From JAIPGX01 sp041650475 (GTDB taxonomy: Bacteria > Babelota > Babeliae > Babelales > UASB340), in assembly GCA_041650475.1 (NCBI GenBank), contig JBAZLD010000004.1:48294-112293 (forward strand): DNA of 64,000 bases. Direction: 5' to 3'. The notes under the pieces are model-generated. The model was not told the DNA's origin. It did no database searches and worked only from the letters and a program-made list of their open reading frames with translations. Position numbers and translations under genes: made by a program. This document shows, piece by piece, positions 1-9,089 of the stretch (its first letter is position 1; each line of letters begins with the position of its first letter).

Positions 1-14
1 AAAGTGAAAGAGAC

Positions 15-2048
15 ATGAATATAAATAATTTAGAAAAATTGGCAGTTGGCAAGTTTGATAATTTATCTGATTTTATAAATATTTTTCCACAAAATATTCA
101 AGAAGTAGAAATTAGAACTAATTATGCAATTGAAACAGCAAAAAAAGATCTTTTTAAACTTTTGCAAATTGCACCCGAAGATAGAAATTTTGAAAATACA
201 ATAAAAGCTTTGGATGATATTGAAGCAAAATTTGGTATTTTATCTACACCCATAAGTGTCATAGAAATGGTAAGTCCTGATGAAAATATGATAAAAGCTT
301 GTCATCAGGCTTTGTTAAAGTTACAGGAATTTGCAGTTGATGCTTTTTGCAATAAAGAAATTTATAAAGCATTTAAAGATTATTTAGAACATAATAAAAA
401 TAAAGAAAGATTAAATGCAGAAGAAGAATACTTTATTCAAGAATCAATGAAGAGTTTCGTAAGAAACGGTTTTGATTTGCCTGATGATAAATTTTTGCAA
501 ATAAAAGATCTGAAAAAACAAATAGATAAAGCTAAACTTAAATTTAATCAAAATATTAATATTGATAAAAGTAAGATAATTGTTAAAAGAGAAGCTCTTG
601 ATGGCTTGAATGATCATTTTGTTAATAATCTAAAAAAAAATGAAAATGGTGATTATATTTTGGGTTGCGATTACCCAACATATTTTGAAGTTATGGAAAA
701 TTGCAACACACAAGATACTAGAAAAAAATTATATTTTGCATTTATGAATAGAGCGTACCCACAAAATATAGATTTGCTAAACGAAATAATAAATAAAAGA
801 GAAAATTTAGCGCACCAAGTTGGTTTTGCTAGTTTTGCTGATTTAGACCTTGATTCTGAAATGGTAAAAAAAACAGAAGTTGCAGAAAATTTTTTGATAG
901 ATTTAGTGCAAAAATCTGAAAAAAAATATAATTATGAATTTGAAGACTTAGCGAAGACTTTGCCTCAAGATATAAATTTATATAAAAATAATAAATTTTA
1001 TGATTTTGATTTTTGGTATATAAAAAATTGTTATAAAAAACAAAATTTTGATATAGATGAAAATAAAATAGCAGAATATTTTCCTGTAAATAATACGCTT
1101 AATAAAATATTTGAAATTTATCAGAAATTTTTAAATTTGAGTTTTAGAACTGTTTCAAATAATAATCTTTGGCATAAAGATGTAAAAACAATAGAAGTTT
1201 ATAATAAAGAAAATTCTAAATTGCTTGGAGTTTTATTTTTAGATCTTTATCCAAGAGAAAATAAATATTCTCATGCTTGCATGTGTTCTGTAGCACCTGG
1301 AATAGAGTATAAAGATAAAAATGGTCAAATTATAGAAAAACCTGCGGTAATAGTAATTATTGCAAATTTTCCTAAAGAAACAAAAGAAAAGCCTGCATTA
1401 TTAAAACATAGAGATGTTGAAACTTTTTTCCACGAATTTGGGCATGCAATGCACGATTTATTAGGGCGTACTGAACTTTCTTCATTTGCTGGCACGAATG
1501 TAAAACGTGACTTTGTTGAGATGCCTTCCCAAATGTTCGAAGAGTGGTTGTGGGATAAAGATATTTTGAAGATGGTAAGTTGTCATTATAAAACTGGTGA
1601 AAGTTTGTCAGATGACCTGATAGACAAAATGTTAAAACTTAAAGTTTTTGATTATGGCTATTTTGTAACTAGACAATGCTGTTTGTCTTTATTAGCATTA
1701 AATTATTATAAAGACGGCCAAAATAAAGATATTGAAAAAATAAAAGAAAAATTGCATAACAAATATATTACTCATATTAAATTTGAGCCGGACACACATT
1801 TTCAAGCACATTTTGGGCATTTAACAGGTTATGGCGCTAAGTATTACAGTTATATGTGGTCAAAAGTATTCGCCTTAGATCTTTTTGAACAAATAAAAAA
1901 AGAAGGGCTTTTAAATCCTGAAATTGGTCAAAAATTAATTAAAGAAGTTTTGAGTAAGGGTGGAAGCTGTGATCCTAATATTTTGTTAAAAAATTTCTTG
2001 GGGAGAGAGCCTAAGCAAGATGCTTTTATAAAACATTTAGAAATTTGA
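15..2048 (+). CDS. M3 family zinc oligopeptidase (thimet oligopeptidase/Dcp type)
   Basis: Cytoplasmic metallopeptidase that degrades short peptides. The zinc site is plain: FHEFGHAMH gives HExxH at residues 473-477, and the third ligand is E502 in DFVEMPSQ, 25 residues downstream as in M3A enzymes. The C-terminal block with GYGAKYYSYMW (about 612-622) carries the substrate-binding tyrosines of the family. At 677 aa it has the usual M3A length and no signal peptide. The start ATG follows GAAAGAG near the window edge. The gene ends in a strong bidirectional terminator. Family assignment is firm; whether it is an OpdA, Dcp or PepF equivalent cannot be told. Confidence 0.95.
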   Translation: MNINNLEKLAVGKFDNLSDFINIFPQNIQEVEIRTNYAIETAKKDLFKLLQIAPEDRNFENTIKALDDIEAKFGILSTPISVIEMVSPDENMIKACHQALLKLQEFAVDAFCNKEIYKAFKDYLEHNKNKERLNAEEEYFIQESMKSFVRNGFDLPDDKFLQIKDLKKQIDKAKLKFNQNINIDKSKIIVKREALDGLNDHFVNNLKKNENGDYILGCDYPTYFEVMENCNTQDTRKKLYFAFMNRAYPQNIDLLNEIINKRENLAHQVGFASFADLDLDSEMVKKTEVAENFLIDLVQKSEKKYNYEFEDLAKTLPQDINLYKNNKFYDFDFWYIKNCYKKQNFDIDENKIAEYFPVNNTLNKIFEIYQKFLNLSFRTVSNNNLWHKDVKTIEVYNKENSKLLGVLFLDLYPRENKYSHACMCSVAPGIEYKDKNGQIIEKPAVIVIIANFPKETKEKPALLKHRDVETFFHEFGHAMHDLLGRTELSSFAGTNVKRDFVEMPSQMFEEWLWDKDILKMVSCHYKTGESLSDDLIDKMLKLKVFDYGYFVTRQCCLSLLALNYYKDGQNKDIEKIKEKLHNKYITHIKFEPDTHFQAHFGHLTGYGAKYYSYMWSKVFALDLFEQIKKEGLLNPEIGQKLIKEVLSKGGSCDPNILLKNFLGREPKQDAFIKHLEI

Positions 2049-2051
2049 AAT

Positions 2052-2090
2052 AAAAAAAATGTGCAGGGTAACACCCTGCACATTTTTTTT
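2052..2090. terminator. Bidirectional intrinsic terminator
   Basis: Perfect palindrome: an 18-nt arm (2052-2069, eight A then TGTGCAGGGT) pairs with 2073-2090 around an AAC loop and ends in eight T. It serves the oligopeptidase on + and the small genes on -. Confidence 0.9.
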
Positions 2091-2102
2091 ATTTATTAAT
2101 TG

Positions 2103-2276
2103 TTATTTGCAGTTACAAGTATTACATTTGCAATTATCTTTGTGATTATTGTTCTTTTTATCACACTTGCACGGTTTGCTATTACAACTAGGACATTTGC
2201 CAGATTCTTTATTATTGTTTTTTTTGCATTTACAAAGTTTTGCTTTTATATTTTCAATTGATTTTTTGAAATCCAT
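2103..2276 (-). CDS. 57-aa cysteine-rich (metallothionein-like) mini-protein
   Basis: Small frame of 57 codons with ten cysteines in CxC and CxxC spacing (LCKC, KCPSC, PCKC, then CKCNTCNC at the end), the remainder Lys/Asn-rich. The spacing suggests metal binding, probably zinc or copper; this is inference from composition only. The ATG has a good GGGAAG site 6 nt upstream, and the gene stops just before the shared terminator. Its start overlaps the end of the 73-aa membrane ORF by 23 nt, implying coupled translation. No family recognised. Confidence 0.6.
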   Translation of the reverse strand: MDFKKSIENIKAKLCKCKKNNNKESGKCPSCNSKPCKCDKKNNNHKDNCKCNTCNCK

Positions 2277-2475
2277 AAACTTCTTCCCTTTTTGATTTAT
2301 TAAAGTATTTTGGGGTTGATACCTTCATAATTTTATTGCATTTTTGTGAAACTGTACCCGTACGTAATTTTTCTTTCAGATTTTTTGTATTACTTGTATA
2401 AAAAAAGGTAAAGATTAAAATACAAATTAATACCGGGCTAATTAAAATAATACTTAGCTTCTTTTCGCATATCAT
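2254..2475 (-). CDS. Small membrane-anchored or secreted protein, unknown
   Basis: 73 aa. Residues 6-27 form one hydrophobic segment (LSIILISPVLICILIFTFFY) that can act as a signal anchor, followed by a basic hydrophilic tail of about 45 residues. The ATG is preceded by AAAGGGAG at 6-7 nt, a strong site like those of neighbouring genes. It overlaps the cysteine-rich mini-gene downstream, so the two probably form one transcript ending at the palindrome at 2052-2090. No known family. Confidence 0.55.
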   Translation of the reverse strand: MICEKKLSIILISPVLICILIFTFFYTSNTKNLKEKLRTGTVSQKCNKIMKVSTPKYFNKSKREEVYGFQKIN

Positions 2476-2612
2476 GAGTTTCTCCCTTTTTTAGTACAAA
2501 TATAAAATTAGTTTGACTTATTTTTGCTTTAAAAGTCAATAAATTTATGTAATTTGTACCAAATAATTAAATTTTTTTATTATTTTTAATAAAAATTTTT
2601 ACTATTATTTAC

Positions 2613-2638
2613 ATATTGTAAATAATATATTACAATAT
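2613..2638. repeat. Inverted repeat upstream of a secreted protein gene
   Basis: ATATTGTAA (2613-2621) and TTACAATAT (2630-2638) are perfect 9-nt arms around an 8-nt AT spacer, 57 nt before the ATG at 2695. It could be an operator; in such AT-rich DNA chance is possible. Confidence 0.35.
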
Positions 2639-2694
2639 TTTTGTTGTAAAAATAAATAGTTATTTAATGATTTTTTAAAAAAAGAAAGAGTTTT

Positions 2695-3348
2695 ATGATA
2701 TTTTTAAATAAAATAAAGAAAAGTGTGTTTTTCTTAGCATGTTTTTCAGGTTTTTTGAGCTTAAATTGTATGGAATCAAATGTAAATTCTCAAGACTTTG
2801 ATTCTTATGTTCGCCATATAAAGATGGTATCACAGAAACTTGAAATAGCTAATAAATTGCATATTGAATTAGTAATAAATAAAGAATTTAACAAGAATAC
2901 AGTCCCGTGGCTAAATAACATAGAAAAACTCAATGAACTTTATAAAATGGTTGCAGGAATTCAGTTTGATTGTTCTTGCATGCTGCAATATTCTAGATGT
3001 TTGAATCTTTGTAAATCAGAAAATGATTTAATAGAATCTAATATGAAGAACTTTGAGCGTATTAGAGATAGGACTAGAGCTACTAGAGATAAGATAGAAA
3101 GATCATCTTTTATAAAAATGTATGAGATGTTAGAATTTATAAAAAAACGTAAAGATTTAAAATTTAAACGCGAAGGTATGGAGTATCTTGAATCTATGCT
3201 TGAATTATTTAAAAGCGAGTATGATAGAAATTTAAATGAGCAATGTGACCAGTATGGTCTATTTGGGCGTCATACGCTAAACGATTTGTATGATTTATAT
3301 AAAGAAGTTGAATCTTTATTTTATCTTGTTCGTAACAATTTAGTTTAA
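2695..3348 (+). CDS. Secreted protein of unknown function
   Basis: 217 aa. The N-terminus (MIFLNKIKK then VFFLACFSGFLSL) is a Sec signal peptide; LSLNC at 21-25 resembles a weak lipobox, so lipidation is possible. The mature part is hydrophilic and helical, with paired cysteines at about 95-107 (FDCSC, SRC, LCKS). RBS AAAGAAAGAG precedes the ATG. No family recognised; small exported helical proteins of this kind recur along this window. A bidirectional terminator follows. Confidence 0.75.
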   Translation: MIFLNKIKKSVFFLACFSGFLSLNCMESNVNSQDFDSYVRHIKMVSQKLEIANKLHIELVINKEFNKNTVPWLNNIEKLNELYKMVAGIQFDCSCMLQYSRCLNLCKSENDLIESNMKNFERIRDRTRATRDKIERSSFIKMYEMLEFIKKRKDLKFKREGMEYLESMLELFKSEYDRNLNEQCDQYGLFGRHTLNDLYDLYKEVESLFYLVRNNLV

Positions 3349-3366
3349 TAATTTTCTATAATTTGT

Positions 3367-3403
3367 AAAAATAGGCTTTGCAATTTTTGCAAAGCCTATT
3401 TTT
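3367..3403. terminator. Bidirectional intrinsic terminator between convergent genes
   Basis: AAAAATAGGCTTTGCAA (3367-3383) pairs perfectly with 3387-3403 around TTT. It separates the secreted protein gene (+) from dnaK (-). Confidence 0.9.
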
Positions 3404-3419
3404 GTTTTTATCTTTGAAC

Positions 3420-5336
3420 TTATTCTGTATCAACGTCAATTGGTCCTGTGTCTTTTTTATCTGATTCTGAATTATTATTTTGATTAGAAGAAGTTTGTTC
3501 ACCGGCAGCTCCGGCTTGTTTATTTTGCTGCTCTTTATAAATTATCTCTGCAATTTTATGGGAAGCTTGCATTAACTCATCTGAAGCTTTTTGTAGTGCA
3601 TCAGTATCATTTGCTTGATCTTTAAGAACAGCTTTTGCTTGTTCAATAGCCTTTTCGACATTATTAATTTCTGCAATTGGCAATTTATCTTTGTTTTCTT
3701 TTATGGACTTTTCAATACTTAAAATCATATTGTCTAAATTATTTCGCTTTTCTACAACTTCTTTTAATTTTCTGTCTTCATCTTCATGTTTTTGCGCTTC
3801 TTTTACTAAATTTTCAATATCTTGTTTTGAAAGTCCGGAAGAATCTGTAATTGTAATATGTTGCTCTTTTCCGGTACCTTTATCTTTAGCAGTTACATGT
3901 ACAATTCCATTTGCGTCTATATCAAAAATAACTTCTATTTGAGGTACGCCACGTGGTGCTGATGGAATTCCATCGAGTCTAAATCTGCCAAGAGTCTTGT
4001 TATCTCTTGCAAATTCTCGCTCACCTTGAACAACATGAATATCTACTGCAGTTTGATTATCTTCTGCAGTTGAAAATACCTGTGATTTTTTTGCAGGAAT
4101 AGTAGTGTTACGCTCAATCAACCTTGTTGCAATACCACCAAGAGTCTCTATTCCAAGAGAAAGTGGGGTAACATCTAATAATAAAACATCTGTTACTTCG
4201 CCGGCTAAAACACCACCTTGAATTGCGGCACCAATAGCAACAACTTCATCTGGATTTACGCTCTTGTTTGGTTCTTTTCCAAAGAAATTTTTAACTAACT
4301 CTTGTACCTTTGGCATTCTAGTTGAACCACCAACTAAAACTACCTCATCAATTTGACTCTTTTCTAATTTTGCATCTTTCAATGCTATTTTGCAAGGTTC
4401 AAAAAGTCTTTCGAAAATATCCTGGCAAAGATTTTCTAATTTTGCTTTTGAAAGTTTTGTTACTAAATGCTTAGGACCAGTTGCATCTGCGGTGATGTAT
4501 GGAAGATTTATCTCTGTTTCTGATACAGAAGAAAGTTCTATCTTTGCTTTTTCAGCGGCTTCTTTTAAACGTTGTAAAGCCATCTTATCGTTTTTGAGAT
4601 CGATATTATGCTCTTTTTTAAATTCATCAACTAAATATTTTATTACTTTTTCATCAATATTATCACCACCTAATAGAGTATCACCGTTTGTTGATTTTAC
4701 TTCAACAACACCGTCACCAACTTCTAGGATTGAAATATCAAAAGTTCCTCCACCAAAGTCAAATACTGCAATTGTTTCATTATGTTTTTTATCAAGACCA
4801 TACGCAAGAGCAGCAGCGGTTGGCTCATTTATAATTCTTTTAACATCTAAACCGGCAATTTTTCCAGCATCCTTTGTTGCCTGTCTTTGGGCGTCATTGA
4901 AATAAGCTGGAACGGTAATTACCGCTTCTGTTACCGTCTCACCAAGAAAATCTTCTGCTGCCTTTTTTAATTTTTGTAAAACTGCAGCTGAAATTTCTTG
5001 AGGTGTATATTCTTTGCCTTTTAAATTAAAAACAACGTCACCACCTTTACCGGCCATTATTTTATAGGGAACGTGGTCATATTCTTCTTTTTTTAAAGTA
5101 TTAAATTTTCTGCCTATAAATCTTTTAGACGAAAAAATTGTATTTTCTGGATTTGTAACGGCTTGTCTTTTTGCCACAGAACCTACTAAACGCTGGTCAT
5201 CTTTTGTGTAAGCTACTATAGAAGGAGTGGAGTTATGTCCCTCTTGATTGGGGATAACTTTTGCTGTGCCTCCCTCCATACAAGCAACTACTGAATTTGT
5301 AGTTCCTAAGTCTATACCTATAATTTTTTTTGCCAT
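3420..5336 (-). CDS. dnaK: Molecular chaperone DnaK (Hsp70)
   Basis: ATP-dependent cytosolic chaperone working with DnaJ and GrpE. The ATPase domain starts with KKIIGIDLGTTNS and contains FFGGGTFD-type phosphate loops (VFDFGGGTFDIS) and the VLVGGSTRMP motif near residue 335. The substrate-binding domain (about 385-505) and helical lid follow, with a Gln/Asn-rich tail ending IDVDTE. The open frame extends to a GTG at 5348, but that GTG lies inside the GTGGAG Shine-Dalgarno of the ATG at 5336, so I start at the ATG (638 aa). No grpE or dnaJ is adjacent and I see no CIRCE element. A good sigma-70-like promoter lies at 5427-5455. Confidence 0.98.
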   Translation of the reverse strand: MAKKIIGIDLGTTNSVVACMEGGTAKVIPNQEGHNSTPSIVAYTKDDQRLVGSVAKRQAVTNPENTIFSSKRFIGRKFNTLKKEEYDHVPYKIMAGKGGDVVFNLKGKEYTPQEISAAVLQKLKKAAEDFLGETVTEAVITVPAYFNDAQRQATKDAGKIAGLDVKRIINEPTAAALAYGLDKKHNETIAVFDFGGGTFDISILEVGDGVVEVKSTNGDTLLGGDNIDEKVIKYLVDEFKKEHNIDLKNDKMALQRLKEAAEKAKIELSSVSETEINLPYITADATGPKHLVTKLSKAKLENLCQDIFERLFEPCKIALKDAKLEKSQIDEVVLVGGSTRMPKVQELVKNFFGKEPNKSVNPDEVVAIGAAIQGGVLAGEVTDVLLLDVTPLSLGIETLGGIATRLIERNTTIPAKKSQVFSTAEDNQTAVDIHVVQGEREFARDNKTLGRFRLDGIPSAPRGVPQIEVIFDIDANGIVHVTAKDKGTGKEQHITITDSSGLSKQDIENLVKEAQKHEDEDRKLKEVVEKRNNLDNMILSIEKSIKENKDKLPIAEINNVEKAIEQAKAVLKDQANDTDALQKASDELMQASHKIAEIIYKEQQNKQAGAAGEQTSSNQNNNSESDKKDTGPIDVDTE

Positions 5337-5426
5337 AAATTTCTCCACAAATTATATTATTAACTTGATTATTACCTAATAATACTATTTTTTACAAATT
5401 TTATCATAATTTTATTATGTAAAGTA

Positions 5427-5455
5427 ATTTTAGTCTATCAATGTAGGTACGTCAA
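5427..5455 (-). promoter_or_regulatory. Probable sigma-70-type promoter of dnaK
   Basis: Reading the - strand: TTGACG (5455-5450), 17-nt spacer, TAAAAT (5432-5427), about 90 nt before the dnaK ATG. Box match and spacing are near consensus. Confidence 0.6.
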
Positions 5456-5459
5456 GTAA

Positions 5460-5870
5460 ATATTTAGAAAATCTTAGTCTTATGGACTCATATTTTTGTT
5501 GCCACAATTACCTGGCGAGAGGAAAAAGCAGGGTTTATGTCGCGTAATTAAATCTTATGTTAAAAAACTAATATTTTTTGCTACCGAAACTATGAAAAAT
5601 CTACTATTGAAATTTTAAAAAAAGCCTTTTTACACACTCCGTCCGCACCCTCCAGCCTTTTACTACGAAGTTTGAAAGAAAAAAAATGAGGCTAGATAGA
5701 ATAAATGGAGGTTTTGAACGGGGCTGGGGGCTTTGACTACGTTTGCCGGAGAGTTTAGCAGGAAGTTTTTGGGTGGGGGAAAGTGGGGGGGGAGGGGATA
5801 TGTATCTGTAGTATGTAGGGCGAGTATATATAAACGCATATATACACAACATGTAAATATTAGATCTCTA
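5460..5870. other. Non-coding island with atypical, strand-asymmetric composition
   Basis: The stretch between dnaK and the LRR genes is much richer in G on the + strand than the rest of the window, with G runs at 5722-5730 and 5770-5796. An 82-codon open frame on the - strand (5604-5852) has no ribosome binding site and is Pro/Ser/Arg-rich only because of those runs, so I do not call it a gene. It may be a relic of transferred DNA or an RNA gene I cannot identify. Confidence 0.4.
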
Positions 5871-5890
5871 TTATAATAATTTTTATATAT

Positions 5891-6006
5891 TAGATTACAT
5901 ATGTTTATGTTTTAGATTACACATGTTTAGGTTATATATAGGTTATATATATGTATATATGATTAATTAATTATGATTAATATAGTTATATGATTAATAT
6001 AGTTAT
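5891..6006. repeat. Cluster of short tandem AT repeats
   Basis: Three adjacent repeat pairs: TAGATTACAYATGTTTA at 5891-5907 and 5913-5929 (one mismatch, period 22); TAGGTTATATATA at 5928-5940 and 5939-5951; TATGATTAATATAGTTAT at 5972-5989 and 5989-6006 (exact, period 17). Function unknown; slippage-generated or protein-binding iterons are both possible. Confidence 0.6.
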
Positions 6007-6034
6007 TTGTGTACTTATGTTTACTAACAAAAAC

Positions 6035-6080
6035 TAGCAGCAACCCTACGCCTATATATACAAGGCTACGGGAGCTGCTA
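6035..6080. other. Structured hairpin with symmetrical internal loop
   Basis: TAGCAGC (6035-6041) pairs with GCTGCTA (6074-6080); inside, CCC (6044-6046) pairs with GGG (6070-6072) and GCC (6050-6052) with GGC (6064-6066), leaving a TAC/TAC internal loop and an AT-rich apical loop. It has no T tract, so it is not an ordinary terminator. It could be part of a small RNA or a recombination site. Confidence 0.45.
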
Positions 6081-6153
6081 ACTTATAAATTAAAATAAAA
6101 GATAAAAACAAAATATTTAAAGAGATACCTAATAAGAAATAAATCATTAAATA

Positions 6154-6201
6154 AACCAATAAACGATAAATTAAAATTTTAAAAAATTGAACCAATAAAC
6201 G
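6154..6201. repeat. Direct repeat AACCAATAAACG
   Basis: Exact 12-nt copies at 6154-6165 and 6190-6201, period 36, in the AT-rich part of the intergenic region. Apart from this and the terminator hairpin I see nothing coding between 6081 and 6366. Confidence 0.45.
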
Positions 6202-6328
6202 TTTTTAAATTTCTTAATTTTTAAAATCAAATAAAAATATAATTTAAAAAAATTAATATTTCTAAAATCTTTCTTTTAATAAAGAGATAAAATAGTCTAG
6301 AAAAACGAAAATGGGCTAAAAAGGGTAT

Positions 6329-6359
6329 AAGGGGCCGCTTTACTAAAATTTGGCCCCTT
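6329..6359. terminator. Terminator hairpin downstream of LRR gene
   Basis: AAGGGGCC (6329-6336) pairs with GGCCCCTT (6352-6359). T tracts lie on both sides (better on +), so it may act in both directions; it lies just past the LRR stop at 6367. Confidence 0.65.
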
Positions 6360-6366
6360 TTATTTT

Positions 6367-7623
6367 TTAATCACCACTTATAATTGTAAGGTTTGGAAGT
6401 TGTCTTTTTAAATTTTGTATTTCTCTGAGTATCTCTGAATATCTTATTGAATCATTTTTTTGGAGTGGCAAATAAAGTTCAGTAAGTTTTTTAAGTTGAG
6501 CTAAATATCCTAACCCTAAATCGGTTATATAAGTACAAGAACTAAAATCTAGGTTTTTCAAATTTTTGCATTTTTCAGCCAAAATTTGAACAGAGCTATC
6601 TGAAAATTGAATTGATGGTCGACGGACTATAGACTGATTGATATAAGAATGATATGGCTTTTGTTTATTTGTAAGCTGTTTTATACAAAGATTGGAAAGC
6701 TTTCTACAGTTATTTGCTATAGAGCGAATTATTTCATTATCCAGTTGGGATGTGTCTATACATAAATCTTCCAATTTTTTGCATTTTGAAAAAAAATCAC
6801 TGATGGCATCACTATTTAAGAGGTTACATCCATTAATATTAAGTTGCTTGAATTTTCTATTGAGTGTTTGCTGTGGTATGTTTAAAAGTGCTAATTCTAA
6901 CATTGTAACAGGACAATTTTCTAAAACTAAGCGTTCTAAATTATTGCAAAATGATAAAAGCCTACCTAAACCTTCTCCTGTAAATTCATTACAATTGGAC
7001 AAATTTAAAGTTTTAATATTAGGAGCGATTTGACGTAGAGCGGTTAGACCTATATCGGTTATACTACAATGAGATAAATTTATTGTGTTTAAAGCTCGAC
7101 AATCACTTGCAATCCATAGAATCCCATTATCTGTGATACTGTGACAATTAGAGATATTTATTTTTTGCAGGGCCTGACAAAATTGGCCAACGGCTCTAAG
7201 TCCTGTATCAGATATTTCTGTGCAACCAGAAATATCTATTTCTTCTAATAATGGATGAGCATGTGCAATTGCTATCAAATCTCTATCTGTTAATAATTCT
7301 TTATATTGAGAAAGATTAATAACAGTTTTGCTTATGTTAGGATCTGTGAATTCAGCAAAAATAGGTTTAACGCCATTTGATTGTGGTACGATAGCAGCAG
7401 AAGAGATTAATTCGGTGGGTTTTAATTCTTGCTCCTCTGTAGGGGTTGTATTTTGTGGCAGGCTTATCTGTTGCGTATTGGGCAGTTTAATAGAAATTAT
7501 AGCTTCTTCTTCATTTAATGTTGGTGGAGTTAGTGGAGTTAAAGGTTTTTTGGGGTATATATTAACGCAAGAAAACAAAAGTAATAAGCTTATAAAGCTT
7601 TTTAAGATAATATTTTTTTTCAT
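6367..7623 (-). CDS. Secreted leucine-rich-repeat protein (cysteine-containing LRR type)
   Basis: 418 aa. A hydrophobic leader (residues 4-18) ends in LFSC, a possible lipoprotein site, so export or outer-surface anchoring is likely. A Pro/Thr/Glu-rich linker follows (25-90). From about 95 on there are roughly 9-11 repeats of the cysteine-containing LRR class typical of eukaryotic F-box/LRR proteins (units such as LEEIDISGCTEISDTGL and LKTLNLSNC). The segment TVINLSQYKELLTDRDL has a close counterpart in the adjacent paralogue at 7656-9029. RBS AAGGAAAAAG precedes the ATG. Likely a protein-binding host-interaction factor; the partner is unknown. Confidence 0.85.
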   Translation of the reverse strand: MKKNIILKSFISLLLLFSCVNIYPKKPLTPLTPPTLNEEEAIISIKLPNTQQISLPQNTTPTEEQELKPTELISSAAIVPQSNGVKPIFAEFTDPNISKTVINLSQYKELLTDRDLIAIAHAHPLLEEIDISGCTEISDTGLRAVGQFCQALQKINISNCHSITDNGILWIASDCRALNTINLSHCSITDIGLTALRQIAPNIKTLNLSNCNEFTGEGLGRLLSFCNNLERLVLENCPVTMLELALLNIPQQTLNRKFKQLNINGCNLLNSDAISDFFSKCKKLEDLCIDTSQLDNEIIRSIANNCRKLSNLCIKQLTNKQKPYHSYINQSIVRRPSIQFSDSSVQILAEKCKNLKNLDFSSCTYITDLGLGYLAQLKKLTELYLPLQKNDSIRYSEILREIQNLKRQLPNLTIISGD

Positions 7624-7655
7624 CTTTTTCCTTTTTTTTTATTTAAAATAAAATA

Positions 7656-9029
7656 TTAAGTATCATTTCTTATTTCAAGATCTGGTAGCAAGCTCTTTAA
7701 GTATCGCATTAAAAAGTTTATACGATTAATAGAGGAGCCTGATATATTTAAATACCTGAGATTTCTGCAATAAATACCTATTGTGTTTATACCATCTTCT
7801 GTTATTTTAGGACAATTTGAGATATTTAAATGTTTTAAAGGATATCCTATTAATCTTTGATTTCTTGCAAAATAAATTAAGCCCTCTGTAAAAATATAAT
7901 TATCATCTTTATCTTCTTGTAAATTGCTTATTGCTGCACCGTCTCCATTACTAATATTGATACAGTTTTGTAAGTTTAAAAATTCTAGCTTTTTAAGTTT
8001 AGCTAAGTATCTTAAGCTTAAATCTGTTATGTGTGTGCAAAAGCTGATATCTAAATTTTTTAAGGATTTACATTTTTTTGATAAAACTTTTATACAGCTA
8101 TTTAGTAGATTCCCACAACCTGAAAGATAAACTTTTTGTAATTTAGTGCATTTATTAAACAAATAAGATAAGGCATTGTTTGAAATTTTACTATTGTTGT
8201 TAAGACTTATTTTTATTAAATTTGGACATTTATAAGCAATAGCTCGTATCGTATTATCTTGTAGATCGCATCCAGAGAAATTTAGCTCTTGTAATTCTCT
8301 AGAAGAAGGTCTAGATAAAAATGAAGATGTAATAGCATTATTAGAAATTTTAGAACATCCATCAATGCTAATTTTTATTAGCTGAGGACATTCTCTGAAT
8401 ATATGTCTGAATGTATCATCTAAAATATTATTACATCCAGAGAGCTTTAAATTTTTTAATGCTCTACATTTATTGCCAATAAAAGTAAAACCTTTATCAG
8501 TTATTTTGTAACATCCAGAGAGATTTAGTTCTTCTAATAATGGGTTACATTCTGTTATTGCTGATAAATCATCATCTGTTAATAGATCTTTATATTGAGA
8601 AAGATCTATAGATTTTGGGTTAGAATTTTTATCAAGATAAATATTAAATGGTGAGTCCGGTGATGGTGAAGATCTATAATATAAGATAGGTGATGGTGGA
8701 ACAGGTTTTTTTTGTGGAGTTATTAATTCTGTAGAAACTAATCCTTCATCTATTGAGCGAGTGGGAGACGTATTGGATTTTTTATTGTGAATTGGGTTAG
8801 GTGAACTTGGATATAAATTAATTTGGATTGTACTTTCCTCTTCTTCTTTTAATTCAGGAACAGGAGCAATCCATTCCTTAGCCTTAGGTATCTGTCCTTC
8901 TGGTATCTGTATTTCTATGGGCTGTGGCGGTTGTGGGGTTGGTGACAAACTTTTGCGTGGATTTGCCCCCAAAAATGAAACTAAAAATAAAAAGCCAATA
9001 ATGTTTTTTATTATAATGTTTTTATTCAT
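7656..9029 (-). CDS. Secreted leucine-rich-repeat protein, paralogue of its neighbour
   Basis: 457 aa. The signal peptide (residues 8-22, IIGFLFLVSFLGA) has no lipobox cysteine, unlike the 6367-7623 protein. A Pro/Ser/Glu-rich linker (25-140) precedes about 10 cysteine-containing LRRs beginning at SIDLSQYKDLLTDDDL (near 143), with units such as LEELNLSGCYKITDKGF and LRYLNISGSS. The same architecture and shared linker motif show a tandem duplication with the gene 32 nt downstream. RBS GAAAGGAAATT. Function inferred only as protein binding outside the cytoplasm. Confidence 0.85.
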   Translation of the reverse strand: MNKNIIIKNIIGFLFLVSFLGANPRKSLSPTPQPPQPIEIQIPEGQIPKAKEWIAPVPELKEEEESTIQINLYPSSPNPIHNKKSNTSPTRSIDEGLVSTELITPQKKPVPPSPILYYRSSPSPDSPFNIYLDKNSNPKSIDLSQYKDLLTDDDLSAITECNPLLEELNLSGCYKITDKGFTFIGNKCRALKNLKLSGCNNILDDTFRHIFRECPQLIKISIDGCSKISNNAITSSFLSRPSSRELQELNFSGCDLQDNTIRAIAYKCPNLIKISLNNNSKISNNALSYLFNKCTKLQKVYLSGCGNLLNSCIKVLSKKCKSLKNLDISFCTHITDLSLRYLAKLKKLEFLNLQNCINISNGDGAAISNLQEDKDDNYIFTEGLIYFARNQRLIGYPLKHLNISNCPKITEDGINTIGIYCRNLRYLNISGSSINRINFLMRYLKSLLPDLEIRNDT

Positions 9030-9089
9030 AATTTCCTTTCTTTTATTCTAGTTTTAGCTAATAGAAAGAAATAGCTAATTTTTATATTA

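Noticed and set aside
4390..4905. 171-codon frame antisense to dnaK
   Set aside because: Lies wholly inside the conserved dnaK coding region; a shadow of its codon usage.
5337..5480. CIRCE heat-shock operator before dnaK
   Set aside because: No TTAGCACTC-type inverted repeat found; only a sigma-70-like promoter.
5604..5852. 82-codon open frame on - strand between dnaK and the LRR genes
   Set aside because: No ribosome binding site, Pro/Ser/Arg composition produced by G runs, no domain or signal peptide.
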